Positions 10,701-18,766 of a stretch of DNA of 64,000 bases are shown piece after piece. Under the pieces are notes generated by a model. It was given only the letters and a program-made list of their open reading frames with translations, made no database searches and was not told where the DNA came from. This stretch comes from Tersicoccus mangrovi. Its GTDB lineage: Bacteria; Actinomycetota; Actinomycetes; Actinomycetales; Micrococcaceae. Numbering within the stretch: the first letter of the stretch is position 1; each line of letters begins with the position of its first letter. A program made the position numbers and the translations under genes. The stretch is from positions 62,001 through 126,000 of the forward strand of contig NZ_JBAJMW010000005.1 in the NCBI RefSeq assembly GCF_036881825.1, given 5' to 3'.

Positions 10701-13700
10701 GCGCGGTCGCGGAGACGTCGAGCCGGATGGTGCCGACGGCGCGGGCACCCCGGGAGTCGCGGACGGTGTACCGGACGGCGACGGGTCCCTCGGCCCTCGG
10801 CGCGGTCAGGACGATCTTCCCGCGGCGCACGTGGGCGGCCACCCCCTCGGGGGCCTCGAGCCCGTTGTCGACGAGGAGGAGCTGGTCCCCGTCCGGGTCG
10901 TTGTCGTTGCGCAGGGCGTCGACGGCCACCTGCCGGCCGGGCCGGACGCTGACGGCGTCGTCCACCGGCACGGGCGCCTGGTTCGTCTTCGTCGGCGGGG
11001 CGACGCCCACCAGCACGGAGGCGGTGGCGCGTGCGCCGAGCCGGTCGCGGACCTCGTAGGTGAAGGAGTCGGTGCCGGTCGCGTTGCCGGCCGCGGTGTA
11101 GTCGATGTAGTCGGCGCCGAGGATCGCGGTGCCCTTCTCGGGGGCGCGGTCGACGTCGGAGATGCGCACCGAGTCGCCCTCGGGGTCGATGCCGTCCAGC
11201 GGCACCGGGATGCGGACGGTCCCGCCGGCGAGCACCCGCGCGGTCAGGTTCTTCGGTTGCGGGCGGCCGTTGTGCTCGTCGTCGCGGGCTTTGACGTGGA
11301 TGGTGATCTGCGCGGAGTCCTTCTGGCCGCGGCTGTCGACGACGTTGTAGATGGCCCGGTAGGAGCCGGGTGTCTGCCCGGCGAGGAAGCGCACGGTGTC
11401 CTGGGAGACCCAGGTACGGCCGGCGGCGCCGTCGGGCACCTGCGTCAGCTTCGGGTCCAGGTGCAGGGTGTCGTTCTGGGGGTGCTTGTCGTTGCCGAGC
11501 ACGGGGATCGTGGCGACGTCGCCCACCCGCACGGTCACCTCGTCGGGCGCGGCCTCGGGCGGCTGGAGCCTGGCGGGTGGCGCGACGGGGACGACGTTCA
11601 CCTCGCCGGTGGCCGACTGGGTGCCGTTGGAGATGGTGTACTTCAGCGTCACGGGTGCTGTGATGCCCCGCACGTCCGAGATCCGCAGCACACCGTGGTC
11701 GACGATTGCGACGCTGACGGGCGAGGACGCGCTCGCCGAGACGGACTGGACCACGAGCACCCCGCCGGCCGGGTCCGAGTCGTTGCCGAGCACGTCGACC
11801 AGCACGCTCTGGTGGGCCGGCAGCAGGGCGGTGTCCCGGACCGCCACCGGTCCGCCCTCGGCCGTCGACGGCACGACGTCGGCCCGGACGAGGCCCACCG
11901 TGCTCTTCGGCCCGTTGTTGGCCAGGTACTCGAGGTAGTAGGTGCCCGGCGCGTTGGCGCGGAAGGCGAAGGTGCCGGCGTCGTAGTTGGGGCTGACCGA
12001 CGTCCCGGCCGGCGCGTTGACCTTGGGCATCCGCAGGGTGCCACCGGCGGGGTCGAGGTCGTTCTTCAACGGCGCGACGGTCGCGGTCTCCCCCGCCCGG
12101 ACGGTGATGTGGTCCGGCGTGGCCACCGGCGCGAGCGCCGTCGCGGGGGGTCGGACGTCCATGACGACGGTGCCCGCGGTGGTCGTGCGGCCGTCGGAGA
12201 CGACGATCGCGACCGTCTTCTTCCCCGCGGACTTGTCGACGTCCTGGTAGGTCAGCAGGCCGTCCGGCCGGGCGCGCACCCGGTCCCCGTCCTTCGTGGG
12301 CGAGGCGCTGACGAGGAACAGGTCGTCGCCGTCGGGGTCCGTCCAGTCGGAGAGGATGTTCTGGCTGACCGACTTGCCCTGCTGCACCGGGATGGTGGTC
12401 GGGTCGGCCGGCCGCTTGGGGCGCGGGGCGCCGTTCTCCGCCTGGCCGCGCACGGCGAGCCGCACCGTCGCGGTCGCGCTCTTGCCGCGGCCGTCGGAGG
12501 CCGTGTACCGGAACACGCCGGTGCCGTGGGCGTTCTCGGGGACGGCGACCTGCAGGCCGGTGTTGTCGTAGATGGGCTGAACGGTGCCGAGGTCCGGGCC
12601 CTTCCCGGCGACGGACGCCGTGAGCACGTCGCCGTCCGGGTCGGAGTCGTTGTCCATGATCGGCAGCGTCGTCGTCCGGCCCGGCCGCACCCCGAAGCTG
12701 TCGTTCTTCGCGACGGGCGGCCGGTTCGGCTTCGTGCGGTCCGGCAGCGCCCGCTCGACCGACTGGTCGTGCGAGTCGTCCTTGGCCTGGTCGGCGACGT
12801 CGGGCGGCGGGATGATGTCCTGCCAGTTGTTGACCAGTTCCATGTCCTGCGCCACGAGCCAGGTGTTGCCGGCGGCGACGTCGTTGAGGACGACGACGTC
12901 GCGGTTGACCCGGAACTGCAGGTCGGCGCGAGCGGCCAGCGACGGGATGTCCCGGCGCATCGAGTCGGACGGATTCGCGCACTCGCGCACGTACTGACCC
13001 GAGCCGGCCCACGCGGCGTGGATGCACCCGGCGAGCTGGACGGGGGCGGTGGGGGTGCCGGCGACGGCGTTGGCGGTACGGGTGGCGTCGCCGCCGTCGA
13101 GCGGCTGCCGCACGAGCTCCTTGCTGGTGGCGACGACGACGGTGTCCGCCTCCCCGCTGTTGTCTGCTGCACTGGGCAGCTGCACCTTCCCGTTGCGCCC
13201 GTCGGGCACGGTGACGGTGCGGCCACCGGGCAGGTGCAGGGTGGACGCCGCGGCGTCGAACAGCACCGGCTCGTCCCCCACGGCGGTGACCTGCAGCGTG
13301 TCGCCGGCGGTGATGCCGGCCAGGTCGGACTCCTGCCGGCCGGTCACGGCGCCGTCGCCGTCCACGTGCAGGGAGAGCAGCTTCTTCCCGGCGACGTCGG
13401 CGACGTGCACGGTGTCGTCGGTCCCGACGGCGGCGACGACGCCGCGGGCGTGGTCGACGACGGGCGTCGTGCCGTCCGGGTCGAAGCTGCCGAGCCGGTC
13501 CGAGGGGATGGCCCACACCTTGCCGGCCTGCGGGTCGGTGATGGCGACGATCGTGGTGCCGAAGGACAGCCGGGCTCCCCCGGGGATCTTCTGGTCGGCG
13601 CCGAGGGCCACCGCGGCCGGGTCGAGCGGGGTGAGCGCGGACCGGCCGGTGTCGTCGACCAGCACGCGGGCACCGGCCTGGAGCACGTCGAAGTCGGGGC

Positions 13701-13941
13701 TGCCGGCGACGACACCGCCGTCGAGGAGCTTGGACTGATAGTTCAGGTGCCCCACGAGGTTCTTCGAGGAGTTGGTGACCCAGACGCCGCCGTCGTGCAG
13801 GTCCACGTCCGCGGTCTTAAAGCCGGGGTAGAGGACGGCGCCGGTCACGAGCACCGCGGTGACGACGGCGAGGACCAGCGTCGACACCAGGGCACGGCGT
13901 CGGCGCGCGGCACGACTCCGGAACCCGGCGAGCAACTTCAC
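7729..13941 (-). CDS. Giant membrane-anchored Ig-like / fibronectin type III repeat protein
   Basis: A 2070-residue protein and the first gene of the minus-strand cluster. An N-terminal signal-anchor helix (about residues 18-40) is followed by a ~350-residue region resembling a beta-propeller. About ten Ig/cadherin-like repeats follow (about 400-1475), most carrying a DNDSDPDGD-type calcium-loop motif. Next come about four or five FN3 domains (about 1480-1950) and a ~100-residue Cys-containing C-terminal domain. It should be an elongated surface protein. The GTG start at 13941 has a GGGGGA ribosome site 6-7 nt upstream. Long Ig/FN3 proteins of this kind commonly precede moxR-DUF58-transglutaminase clusters in actinomycetes. 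The exact role (adhesion, wall scaffold or polymer binding) is unknown. Confidence 0.88.
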   Translation of the reverse strand: MKLLAGFRSRAARRRRALVSTLVLAVVTAVLVTGAVLYPGFKTADVDLHDGGVWVTNSSKNLVGHLNYQSKLLDGGVVAGSPDFDVLQAGARVLVDDTGRSALTPLDPAAVALGADQKIPGGARLSFGTTIVAITDPQAGKVWAIPSDRLGSFDPDGTTPVVDHARGVVAAVGTDDTVHVADVAGKKLLSLHVDGDGAVTGRQESDLAGITAGDTLQVTAVGDEPVLFDAAASTLHLPGGRTVTVPDGRNGKVQLPSAADNSGEADTVVVATSKELVRQPLDGGDATRTANAVAGTPTAPVQLAGCIHAAWAGSGQYVRECANPSDSMRRDIPSLAARADLQFRVNRDVVVLNDVAAGNTWLVAQDMELVNNWQDIIPPPDVADQAKDDSHDQSVERALPDRTKPNRPPVAKNDSFGVRPGRTTTLPIMDNDSDPDGDVLTASVAGKGPDLGTVQPIYDNTGLQVAVPENAHGTGVFRYTASDGRGKSATATVRLAVRGQAENGAPRPKRPADPTTIPVQQGKSVSQNILSDWTDPDGDDLFLVSASPTKDGDRVRARPDGLLTYQDVDKSAGKKTVAIVVSDGRTTTAGTVVMDVRPPATALAPVATPDHITVRAGETATVAPLKNDLDPAGGTLRMPKVNAPAGTSVSPNYDAGTFAFRANAPGTYYLEYLANNGPKSTVGLVRADVVPSTAEGGPVAVRDTALLPAHQSVLVDVLGNDSDPAGGVLVVQSVSASASSPVSVAIVDHGVLRISDVRGITAPVTLKYTISNGTQSATGEVNVVPVAPPARLQPPEAAPDEVTVRVGDVATIPVLGNDKHPQNDTLHLDPKLTQVPDGAAGRTWVSQDTVRFLAGQTPGSYRAIYNVVDSRGQKDSAQITIHVKARDDEHNGRPQPKNLTARVLAGGTVRIPVPLDGIDPEGDSVRISDVDRAPEKGTAILGADYIDYTAAGNATGTDSFTYEVRDRLGARATASVLVGVAPPTKTNQAPVPVDDAVSVRPGRQVAVDALRNDNDPDGDQLLLVDNGLEAPEGVAAHVRRGKIVLTAPRAEGPVAVRYTVRDSRGARAVGTIRLDVSATAPLVAPIAQDDRVEVAETMGRNTVQVPVLDNDSDPDGIADALDVSFPAGAASAENKGVSFAGGKATVPLAETEQLIPYTVTDVDGLTGTALIWVPGRADQYPTLVDRRAKQVTAGQRLDIDLAKEVRVRDGRSVRITQVSGVKAIGASGGDLVADEHTLRYRAADDFYGPGSITFEVTDGSGPDDPNGRTATLTIMIDVKPKPAQNHAPTFAGGSMTVAQAEPATEFDLAPAAADVDTGDKDRLRYTLDGARPEDLNVSLDGSKLRVSAKDSAAKDTAIPIQVSVTDGKSDPVTGTVTVAVVSSSRPLAVVNDDVVADAKAGSPTTVDVLANDVSPFPGTPLSIVDAVRETGPGTVTVSGSKVTVTPAKDVAGVMVVRYTVGDRTKDPDRQVDGAIRLTVKARPDAPSTPRAVETRSHTVVLNWAPPSDNGSPITGYTVTGTGGFRQQCASTTCTLAGLTNDREYTFAVTAKNAVGESDASPTSGVARPDQRPDQPAAPRLKFGDGRLDVAWTPPHVDGSPVSSYDLEISPAPPSGGVQKAGLTSTATTWTGLSNGTAYQVRVRAHNEAKDPSDFSAFSASEVPAGKPGAPASVTTQRVSSVGSQNQIAVSWAAAAPNGDPIETYTLTVLRGGATVQTVPVSGGRTGQTVTVPNAESDYTFRVVAKNKAGTGQVSAPSAPRRAFGTPQAVSSVRLSPANTDTTGGQVRVDFSPLTAAQRNGAQAGEVSYRYSASTGQSGPIQPGQVLGGFTNGQATTVTVVADTSANGARYSSPGRTSNSTRPYGRPGTPSSSGSNGTQDTRSDTTRHRASVTWSPPGNADVDHLEVRVDGGSWQNVGASAGSRTFGDYDATHRVDIRSVNSVGTSGSVSTTTVKTGTKAPPPPPAPEKNMVRVRAQTAAGDTVINTCTEPNGGGAWDAGPPKKCGGVLGGAGARYPWLSQNDRAVEVTQCGSPWGTSGWYKIGDAFDGRYTGRWVKATNVYFTSGKSPCG

Positions 13942-14194
13942 GAATGTCCCCCTGCGACACGTCGGCCGGGCGAGACCCGTCCGAGCCCGGCGCGTCCCAT
14001 GGTAGCGGTACCTCTCGCCGCGGTGGGGTGCGGCCCGTCGCGCCGACCGCGGCAGCTCGTCGATAGACGGCCCACGGCGCGTTCACTGGTCGATACCCGA
14101 CCGTTTCGCGCGGCCGGGCCGCGTCATTCCGTCATCTGGTGACCAGTGACGGAGAGGAGCACCCGCACTGATGGGCATCAGGAAGCCGGAGCGG

Positions 14195-15700
14195 TCAGTC
14201 GATGACGAGGCCGGAGCCCTTGCCGGCCGTCAGCAGCACCGGGTGTACCTCGCCGAAGCCGCGCAGGTTGGCGGTCTCCTGCGGGGTGAGGACGAAGCGC
14301 TCGTTGCCCGAGAGCATCCGGGCGGTCGACTGGTCGGTCAGCACGGTGCCGGCCTCGGCGATCGATGTCAGGCGCGAAGCCATGTTGACGGTCGGACCGT
14401 AGACGTCGCCCAGGCGCGGCAGGATGCGGCCCCACACGACGGCGCCACGGGTGGCGGGCATGTCGGGGTCGTTGGCGAACCGGGTGGCGAGGGCGAGCGC
14501 GATGTCGGCCCCGGCCTGCGGGGTGTCGGCGATGTAGAGCACCTCGTCGCCGATCGTCTTGACCATCCGGCCGCCGCCCACCGAGATGATCTCCGCGCAC
14601 CGCGCCTCGAAGGTCGTGACGAGGCTCGCGAGCGTCCTCTCGTTCATCCGTCGGGACAGCGACGTGTAGGAGACGAGGTCGGCGAAGCCCACGGCACGGG
14701 CGATCGGCAGTTCGGTCTCCCCGCGCGCGGGGTGGCGGCCGCCGCTGGCCCACCGCCGCTGGGACTCGGTGCGGACCGCGAGCCGCTGCACGCCCTCGTT
14801 GAGCTGGCGGCGCCACGCATAGCTGAGCAGTTCCTGCAGCGGGTCGATCATGGCCGGCAGTTCGGCGATGAGCCGCTCGCGGGCCTCGGTGTCGGAGATG
14901 CCGAGCTGGGCGACCATGTCCTCGACGATCGCCTCGATCTGCCAGATCACCATGCGGTCCGTCATCTGGCCGAAGGCGCGGGCGATGGAGATCGTCGCCT
15001 CCTCGCTCAGCTTGCCGTCCCGCACGAGGCCGGTGGCCGTGCGCAGCGCCTCGAGGTCGCGGTCGGTGAAGGCGACGGCGGACTCGCTGACGTTGGCGAA
15101 ACCCATGGCGCGCCACAGCTGGCGTGCCCACTTCAGCGACACCCCGCCCTCCCGGGCGATCTGCCGGCGGCTCAGGCGGTGTTCGCCGCCGAGGATGCTC
15201 GCCTCGATGGTCGTCGCCTGCCGCGGGCCGATGCGGGGCAGTTCGGTGGTCAGCGGCATGGGCTCGCCGTCGATGCCGACGAGGCGGTCGTTGCCGTCGT
15301 CGTTCCGGACCAGGCGTGCGCCGGGCCGCACGCGGTCCCCGGGCTCGACGGGGCGACCGGAGCGGTGCGGCCCGGGCACGGGGCCGTCGTCCGGCGTGGG
15401 CAGCGGCGAGGTGTCCACCGGAGCGTCGGCATCGATGGTGTCGGCCGTTCCGACAGGGGCAGCATCGGTGGACGCGGGCTCCCCCGGCTGACCCGACGAC
15501 GGGACGGGAGGGATCGCGGCCGACGGGGGCATGGCGTCCGGCGCCGGGGCCTCGACGGGCACCTCGGCGACAGGCCCGACACCGGGCGTGCCGGCCTCCG
15601 GGGACGTCGTCCGGGCATCGTCCGACGCGGGACGCCGCGAACCGCGCGGCTGCAGCAGCCGGGACCAGCGGCTGCGGGAACGGTCAGCGCCCACGCCCAC
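14195..15700 (-). CDS. Class III adenylate cyclase, Rv1264-like with N-terminal regulatory domain
   Basis: A 501-residue protein. The first ~130 residues are Pro/Ala/Asp-rich and probably disordered. Residues ~150-320 resemble the autoinhibitory, pH-responsive helical domain of mycobacterial Rv1264-type cyclases, starting with a helix-turn-helix-like stretch (SRRQIAREGGVSLKWARQLW). The last ~180 residues are a class III cyclase domain with the metal-binding AVGFADLVSYT, K-T-I-G-D-E and the N/R pair in VYGPTVNMASRL. It should make cAMP from ATP. The GTG start overlaps the PH-domain gene by 17 bp. A start six bases further in is equally possible. Confidence 0.88.
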   Translation of the reverse strand: MGVGADRSRSRWSRLLQPRGSRRPASDDARTTSPEAGTPGVGPVAEVPVEAPAPDAMPPSAAIPPVPSSGQPGEPASTDAAPVGTADTIDADAPVDTSPLPTPDDGPVPGPHRSGRPVEPGDRVRPGARLVRNDDGNDRLVGIDGEPMPLTTELPRIGPRQATTIEASILGGEHRLSRRQIAREGGVSLKWARQLWRAMGFANVSESAVAFTDRDLEALRTATGLVRDGKLSEEATISIARAFGQMTDRMVIWQIEAIVEDMVAQLGISDTEARERLIAELPAMIDPLQELLSYAWRRQLNEGVQRLAVRTESQRRWASGGRHPARGETELPIARAVGFADLVSYTSLSRRMNERTLASLVTTFEARCAEIISVGGGRMVKTIGDEVLYIADTPQAGADIALALATRFANDPDMPATRGAVVWGRILPRLGDVYGPTVNMASRLTSIAEAGTVLTDQSTARMLSGNERFVLTPQETANLRGFGEVHPVLLTAGKGSGLVID

Positions 15701-16382
15701 CTCCCGAGAACGAGGGAGCCGGCATCGACGCGGCGACCATCGGCCGACCCGCGGGCGGCACGGCCGTCGACCCGGACGTCAAGCCCGGCACGCCACCGGA
15801 CTGGCCGTAGCCGGACCGGCCGTAGCCCGCTTGTCCGTACCCTGCTTGGCCGTAGCCCGGCACACCGGGCCGGGAGCGGTCCACGGCGTCGGAGACGATG
15901 CCCGCGAACCGCCGGGCGTGAGGCGCGTCGGGCAGCACGAGCCGGCCGGACACGGAGTCGACGTACAGGTCGCCGGCGCGCACCATCCGCTGGGCGAGGC
16001 TCTGGGCGACGTGCACGTGCAGGACGGCGGGCAGCCACACCTCGGTGGGGGTGCGGCGTCGCCCGTCGCGCCGGATCATCCGCGCCGACGTCAGCACGTA
16101 CCTGGTGCGGTACCAGCGCAGGAAGGGCCGGACCACGAAGACGCCGGCGGCGGCCACCGCGCCGATGACGACGGCGAGGAGCAGGACAGGCTGCATCGAC
16201 GTCAGCACGGGGTCCGCGTGGCGTCGGCTCAGCCAGCCGGCGGCCAGACCCGCGGCGGCGACGATGACGACCATGGCCACGAACGTGCGGACGAGCCGGT
16301 GGGCGCGCGGGCGGGTGACCACGAGCAGCTCCTCGCGCGGGTCGGTGCCGCGCAGCAGCCGGCGCAGGGCGCGCGAACTCAC
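15684..16382 (-). CDS. PH-domain membrane protein
   Basis: A 232-residue protein with two adjacent transmembrane helices (about residues 30-95) followed by a bacterial PH-like domain (RYVLTSARMIRRDGRR onwards). It ends in a Gly/Tyr-rich tail with four GYGQAG-type repeats. It has the size and placement of the conserved gene next to birA in other actinomycetes (Rv3278c in M. tuberculosis, from memory). GTG start at 16382 overlapping the birA stop (GTGA) implies co-translation. Function is not known; PH-like membrane proteins of this type are inferred to act in envelope homeostasis. Confidence 0.8.
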   Translation of the reverse strand: MSSRALRRLLRGTDPREELLVVTRPRAHRLVRTFVAMVVIVAAAGLAAGWLSRRHADPVLTSMQPVLLLAVVIGAVAAAGVFVVRPFLRWYRTRYVLTSARMIRRDGRRRTPTEVWLPAVLHVHVAQSLAQRMVRAGDLYVDSVSGRLVLPDAPHARRFAGIVSDAVDRSRPGVPGYGQAGYGQAGYGRSGYGQSGGVPGLTSGSTAVPPAGRPMVAASMPAPSFSGGGRGR

Positions 16383-17263
16383 CGGCTCTCCTCGGCGCGC
16401 AGGTGGACGATGTCGGCGGCGTGGATGTCGTGCTGGGCCAGGTCCGAGCCGATCACCTGCAGGGCGCCGTCGACCGCGAGCCCGGTCGCCTCCCCCGTGA
16501 GCTCGGACCCGTCGGGCAGCTGCACCCGCACGCGCCGGCCCAGGGTGTCCATCCACAGGGAAGTGCTCCGGATCAGGCTCGACCCGCGTTCCCCGGCACG
16601 CGTGGCATCGCCCGAGCAGGCGCAGAAGTCGCGGTAGTGGGCGGCGAAGGTGGAGAGGAAGGCGGTCGCGACGTCGTTCGCGTCGAGGCGCCGCGCACCG
16701 GAGGCGGCCAGCGACGTGGCCGTGGGCACGGGCAGCGCCGCGAGCTCCTGCGTGACGTTGATGCCGCAGCCGAGCACGACGGCCGGCGGGGTGCCGTCGG
16801 GGCTTCCGGTCAGCTGGGCGAGGATCCCGGCGATCTTCTTGTCGTGCACGAGGACGTCGTTCGGCCACTTGATCGTCGCCGTGACACCCTCGGGGCCGCC
16901 GAGGGACTCCGCCAGCGCGAGGGCGGCGAGGAGGGTCAGCCAGCCGTAGGTCTGGGTGGGCAGCGGACGCCCGGTCGGATCGGTGGGCCGCAGGACGAGG
17001 CTGATGGCCAGGCCCTCACCGGGCTCGATCTCCCACGACCGGTCCAGCCGGCCGCGCCCGGCGTCCTGATGGGTGGTCAGCAGCGCGCTCAGGTCCGGCC
17101 ACGCCGTCGGGTCGGCGACGGCTCCCGCCGCGGCGTCGGCGTTCGTCGAGCCGGTGCGCTCCACGACCGTGACCCGGTTCCACGGGCCGGCGGGGGCGAG
17201 AAGAGAACCCTCCAGCCGCCCCTGGTCCAGCGGAGCCGGAGGCACGGGTGAGGACGGGGTCAT
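16379..17263 (-). CDS. birA: Biotin--[acetyl-CoA-carboxylase] ligase
   Basis: A 294-residue biotin protein ligase that attaches biotin to the carrier lysine of acyl-CoA carboxylase, whose genes (accD, accE, accA) lie just beyond. Motifs include ERTGSTNADA, the biotin-binding AGRGRLDRSW and KWPNDVLVHDKKIAGIL. There is no N-terminal DNA-binding domain, so it is a monofunctional enzyme rather than a repressor. The C-terminal SH3-like cap (about 235-290) is complete. The ATG at 17263 has no Shine-Dalgarno sequence. A -10-like TAGACT lies 6 nt upstream (17270-17275), suggesting a leaderless mRNA. Confidence 0.95.
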   Translation of the reverse strand: MTPSSPVPPAPLDQGRLEGSLLAPAGPWNRVTVVERTGSTNADAAAGAVADPTAWPDLSALLTTHQDAGRGRLDRSWEIEPGEGLAISLVLRPTDPTGRPLPTQTYGWLTLLAALALAESLGGPEGVTATIKWPNDVLVHDKKIAGILAQLTGSPDGTPPAVVLGCGINVTQELAALPVPTATSLAASGARRLDANDVATAFLSTFAAHYRDFCACSGDATRAGERGSSLIRSTSLWMDTLGRRVRVQLPDGSELTGEATGLAVDGALQVIGSDLAQHDIHAADIVHLRAEESR

Positions 17264-17269
17264 GCTCGC

Positions 17270-17275
17270 AGTCTA
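17270..17275 (-). promoter_or_regulatory. -10 box (TAGACT) for probable leaderless birA transcript
   Basis: The minus strand reads TAGACT six bases before the birA ATG, placing the predicted transcription start at or next to the A of ATG. No good -35 hexamer is visible at 17-18 bp and no Shine-Dalgarno sequence is present. Confidence 0.5.
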
Positions 17276-17415
17276 GCCAGTAGGGCTGGGCCGCCGGGGT
17301 GGTTCGCCACGCCGTCGGCCCGCGTATCGGGCTGGCCGCGCGGCACCGACCGGGCCGACGGATCGCCGGGTCGGCACGCCGTGACCGATCGCCGTCGACT
17401 ACCGCCGATTCGATC

Positions 17416-17449
17416 GGTGATCGAACCGGTGATGGACCGGTGATCGACC
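17416..17449. repeat. Three short imperfect tandem repeats (GGTGATSGAMCC-like)
   Basis: GGTGATCGAACC, GGTGATGGACC and GGTGATCGACC follow one another directly in the 250-bp gap between birA and the dehydrogenase gene. The rest of the gap (17264-17513) shows nothing I can name. Confidence 0.45.
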
Positions 17450-17513
17450 GGCGACGCCGGGCGAGGCCAGCAGCAACCGTCGGCCACCGTCGGACGACGG
17501 TCGGCCGTGACCG

Positions 17514-18386
17514 TCAGCGGCGGTCGGGGTCGTCCGATCCGTCCGAGAGGAAGATGTCCGGCAGCAGCCGCGCCGGCTCCTGACCCGGGCCCGCCTGGAC
17601 GACGCTGTAGCCGCTGAGGTCGGTCACGCCCTCCGCGTGCAACACCTCCTCGTCCGTGAAGAAGTTGCCCGTGGTGGTCGCGGCGTCGCGGGTCAGGACG
17701 GCGTACGCCGCGTCGGCCATGATCTCGGGCGTGCGGGCGGCGCGCACCAGCTGCTCGCCGCCGGGCATCGCGCGGATCGCCGCGGTGTCGATGAGGGTGC
17801 AGGGCCACAGGGAGTTGACGGCGATGCCGCGGGGCGCGAGCTCCTCGGCCAGACCCAGCGTCGTCAGGCTCATGCCGTACTTGGCCAGCGTGTAGGCCAG
17901 GTGCTTGCCCGCCCAGTAGGGGGTGAGGTTCAGCGGCGGCGAGAGGGTGAGGATGTGCGGGTTGGCCGAGCGGCTCAGCGCCTCGATGCTCAGCTTCGAG
18001 AGCAGGAACGTGCCGCGCACGTTGATGTCGGCCATGAGGTCGTAGTGCTTCATGTCCATGGCGGTGGTCGGCCGGGTGTCGATCGCCGAGGCGTTGTTGA
18101 CGACGATGTCGATCCCGCCGAACCGCTCGACGGTCTGCTCGACGGCACGGGCGACGTCGTCGTCGTTGCGCACGTCGCCGACGACGGCGAGGCCGGCGCC
18201 CCCGGCCGCCTCGATCTGCTCGACCGCGGTGTGGACGGTGCCCGGCAGCTTCGGGTGCGGGGTGTCCGTCTTCGCCAGCAGGGCGATGTTGGCGCCGTCG
18301 CGGGCGGCGCGCAGGGCGATGGCCAGGCCGATGCCGCGGCTGCCGCCGGACATGAGGATCGTGGTCCCGGAGAGAGTGCTGCTCAT
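17514..18386 (-). CDS. Short-chain dehydrogenase/reductase (HSDL2-like)
   Basis: A 290-residue NAD(P)-dependent oxidoreductase. The Rossmann motif is SGGSRGIG (about residues 13-20), followed by NNASAI. The active-site region has YWAGKHLAYTLAKYG, where the YxxxK-type Tyr/Lys pair appears as Y-T-L-A-K. Residues past ~240 extend the usual 250-residue SDR core. The sequence resembles hydroxysteroid-dehydrogenase-like protein 2 relatives, which are associated with lipid metabolism; the substrate is unknown. It stands alone, divergent from accD across a long gap. A TACCAT -10 box lies 6 nt before the ATG and a 16-bp palindrome covers the -35 region, so repressor control is plausible. Confidence 0.88.
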   Translation of the reverse strand: MSSTLSGTTILMSGGSRGIGLAIALRAARDGANIALLAKTDTPHPKLPGTVHTAVEQIEAAGGAGLAVVGDVRNDDDVARAVEQTVERFGGIDIVVNNASAIDTRPTTAMDMKHYDLMADINVRGTFLLSKLSIEALSRSANPHILTLSPPLNLTPYWAGKHLAYTLAKYGMSLTTLGLAEELAPRGIAVNSLWPCTLIDTAAIRAMPGGEQLVRAARTPEIMADAAYAVLTRDAATTTGNFFTDEEVLHAEGVTDLSGYSVVQAGPGQEPARLLPDIFLSDGSDDPDRR

Positions 18387-18392
18387 GCGCCC

Positions 18393-18398
18393 ATGGTA
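18393..18398 (-). promoter_or_regulatory. -10 box (TACCAT) for probable leaderless SDR transcript
   Basis: The minus strand reads TACCAT followed by six bases and the ATG at 18386. At 17 bp upstream the sequence TTACTC lies inside the palindrome at 18407-18422, so a bound repressor would cover the -35 region. Confidence 0.5.
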
Positions 18399-18406
18399 GC
18401 CGCGAT

Positions 18407-18422
18407 GTTACTGGTGAGTAAC
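18407..18422. promoter_or_regulatory. 16-bp palindrome GTTACTGGTGAGTAAC, candidate TetR-type operator
   Basis: Perfect 6-bp arms (GTTACT / AGTAAC) separated by four bases, sited directly upstream of the SDR -10 box. Size and symmetry fit a TetR-family dimer site. No regulator gene is adjacent, so the protein that would bind is unknown. Confidence 0.5.
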
Positions 18423-18491
18423 CTGCCGTGCGGCGCCGATTCACGTGGTCGGCGGTCGCGCGAAGGTCCGTGACGTATGGCGACTTTCCCT

Positions 18492-18766
18492 CGAGTGGAC
18501 GGACGACGCGCGGGATACGGGCGCGGCAGCGACATCATCGGTCCACTCGACGTCCTTCACGCGCCGAGTGGACGGACAACGCGGCGAACGGGCGCGGCAG
18601 CGACATCCTCGGTCCCCTCGACGTCCTTCACGCGCCGAGTGGACGGACAATGCGGCGAACGGGCGCGGCAGCGACATCCTCGGTCCACTCGACGTCCTTC
18701 ACGCGCCGAGTGGACGGACAACGCGGCGAACGGGCGCGGCAGCGACATCGTCGGTCCACTCGACGT
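18492..18766. repeat. 71-bp tandem array (four units) with internal inverted repeats
   Basis: Units start at 18492 (73 bp), 18565 (71 bp), 18636 (71 bp) and 18707 (60 bp, truncated). Each begins CGAGTGGAC and ends with GTCCACTCG, the exact reverse complement, then a spacer ACGTCCTTCACGCGC leading to the next unit. Adjacent units can therefore form 9-bp stems both within a unit and across the junction. The unit at 18565 carries GTCCCCTCG, which disrupts its stem. Unit cores share GGGCGCGGCAGCGACATC. A 71-bp period shifts reading frame between copies, so the array is not coding. It is not a CRISPR, because there are no distinct spacers. Function unknown. Confidence 0.9.

Noticed and set aside
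8146..14142. 1998-residue open frame on the plus strand opposite the Ig/FN3 gene
   Set aside because: It is the antisense shadow of a high-GC coding gene: composition is dominated by Gly, Arg, Val and Asp with no domains, while the minus strand shows clear Ig/FN3 repeats.
18492..18766. CRISPR-like array
   Set aside because: The repeats are directly adjacent and nearly identical over their whole length with no unique spacers, and no cas genes are near.
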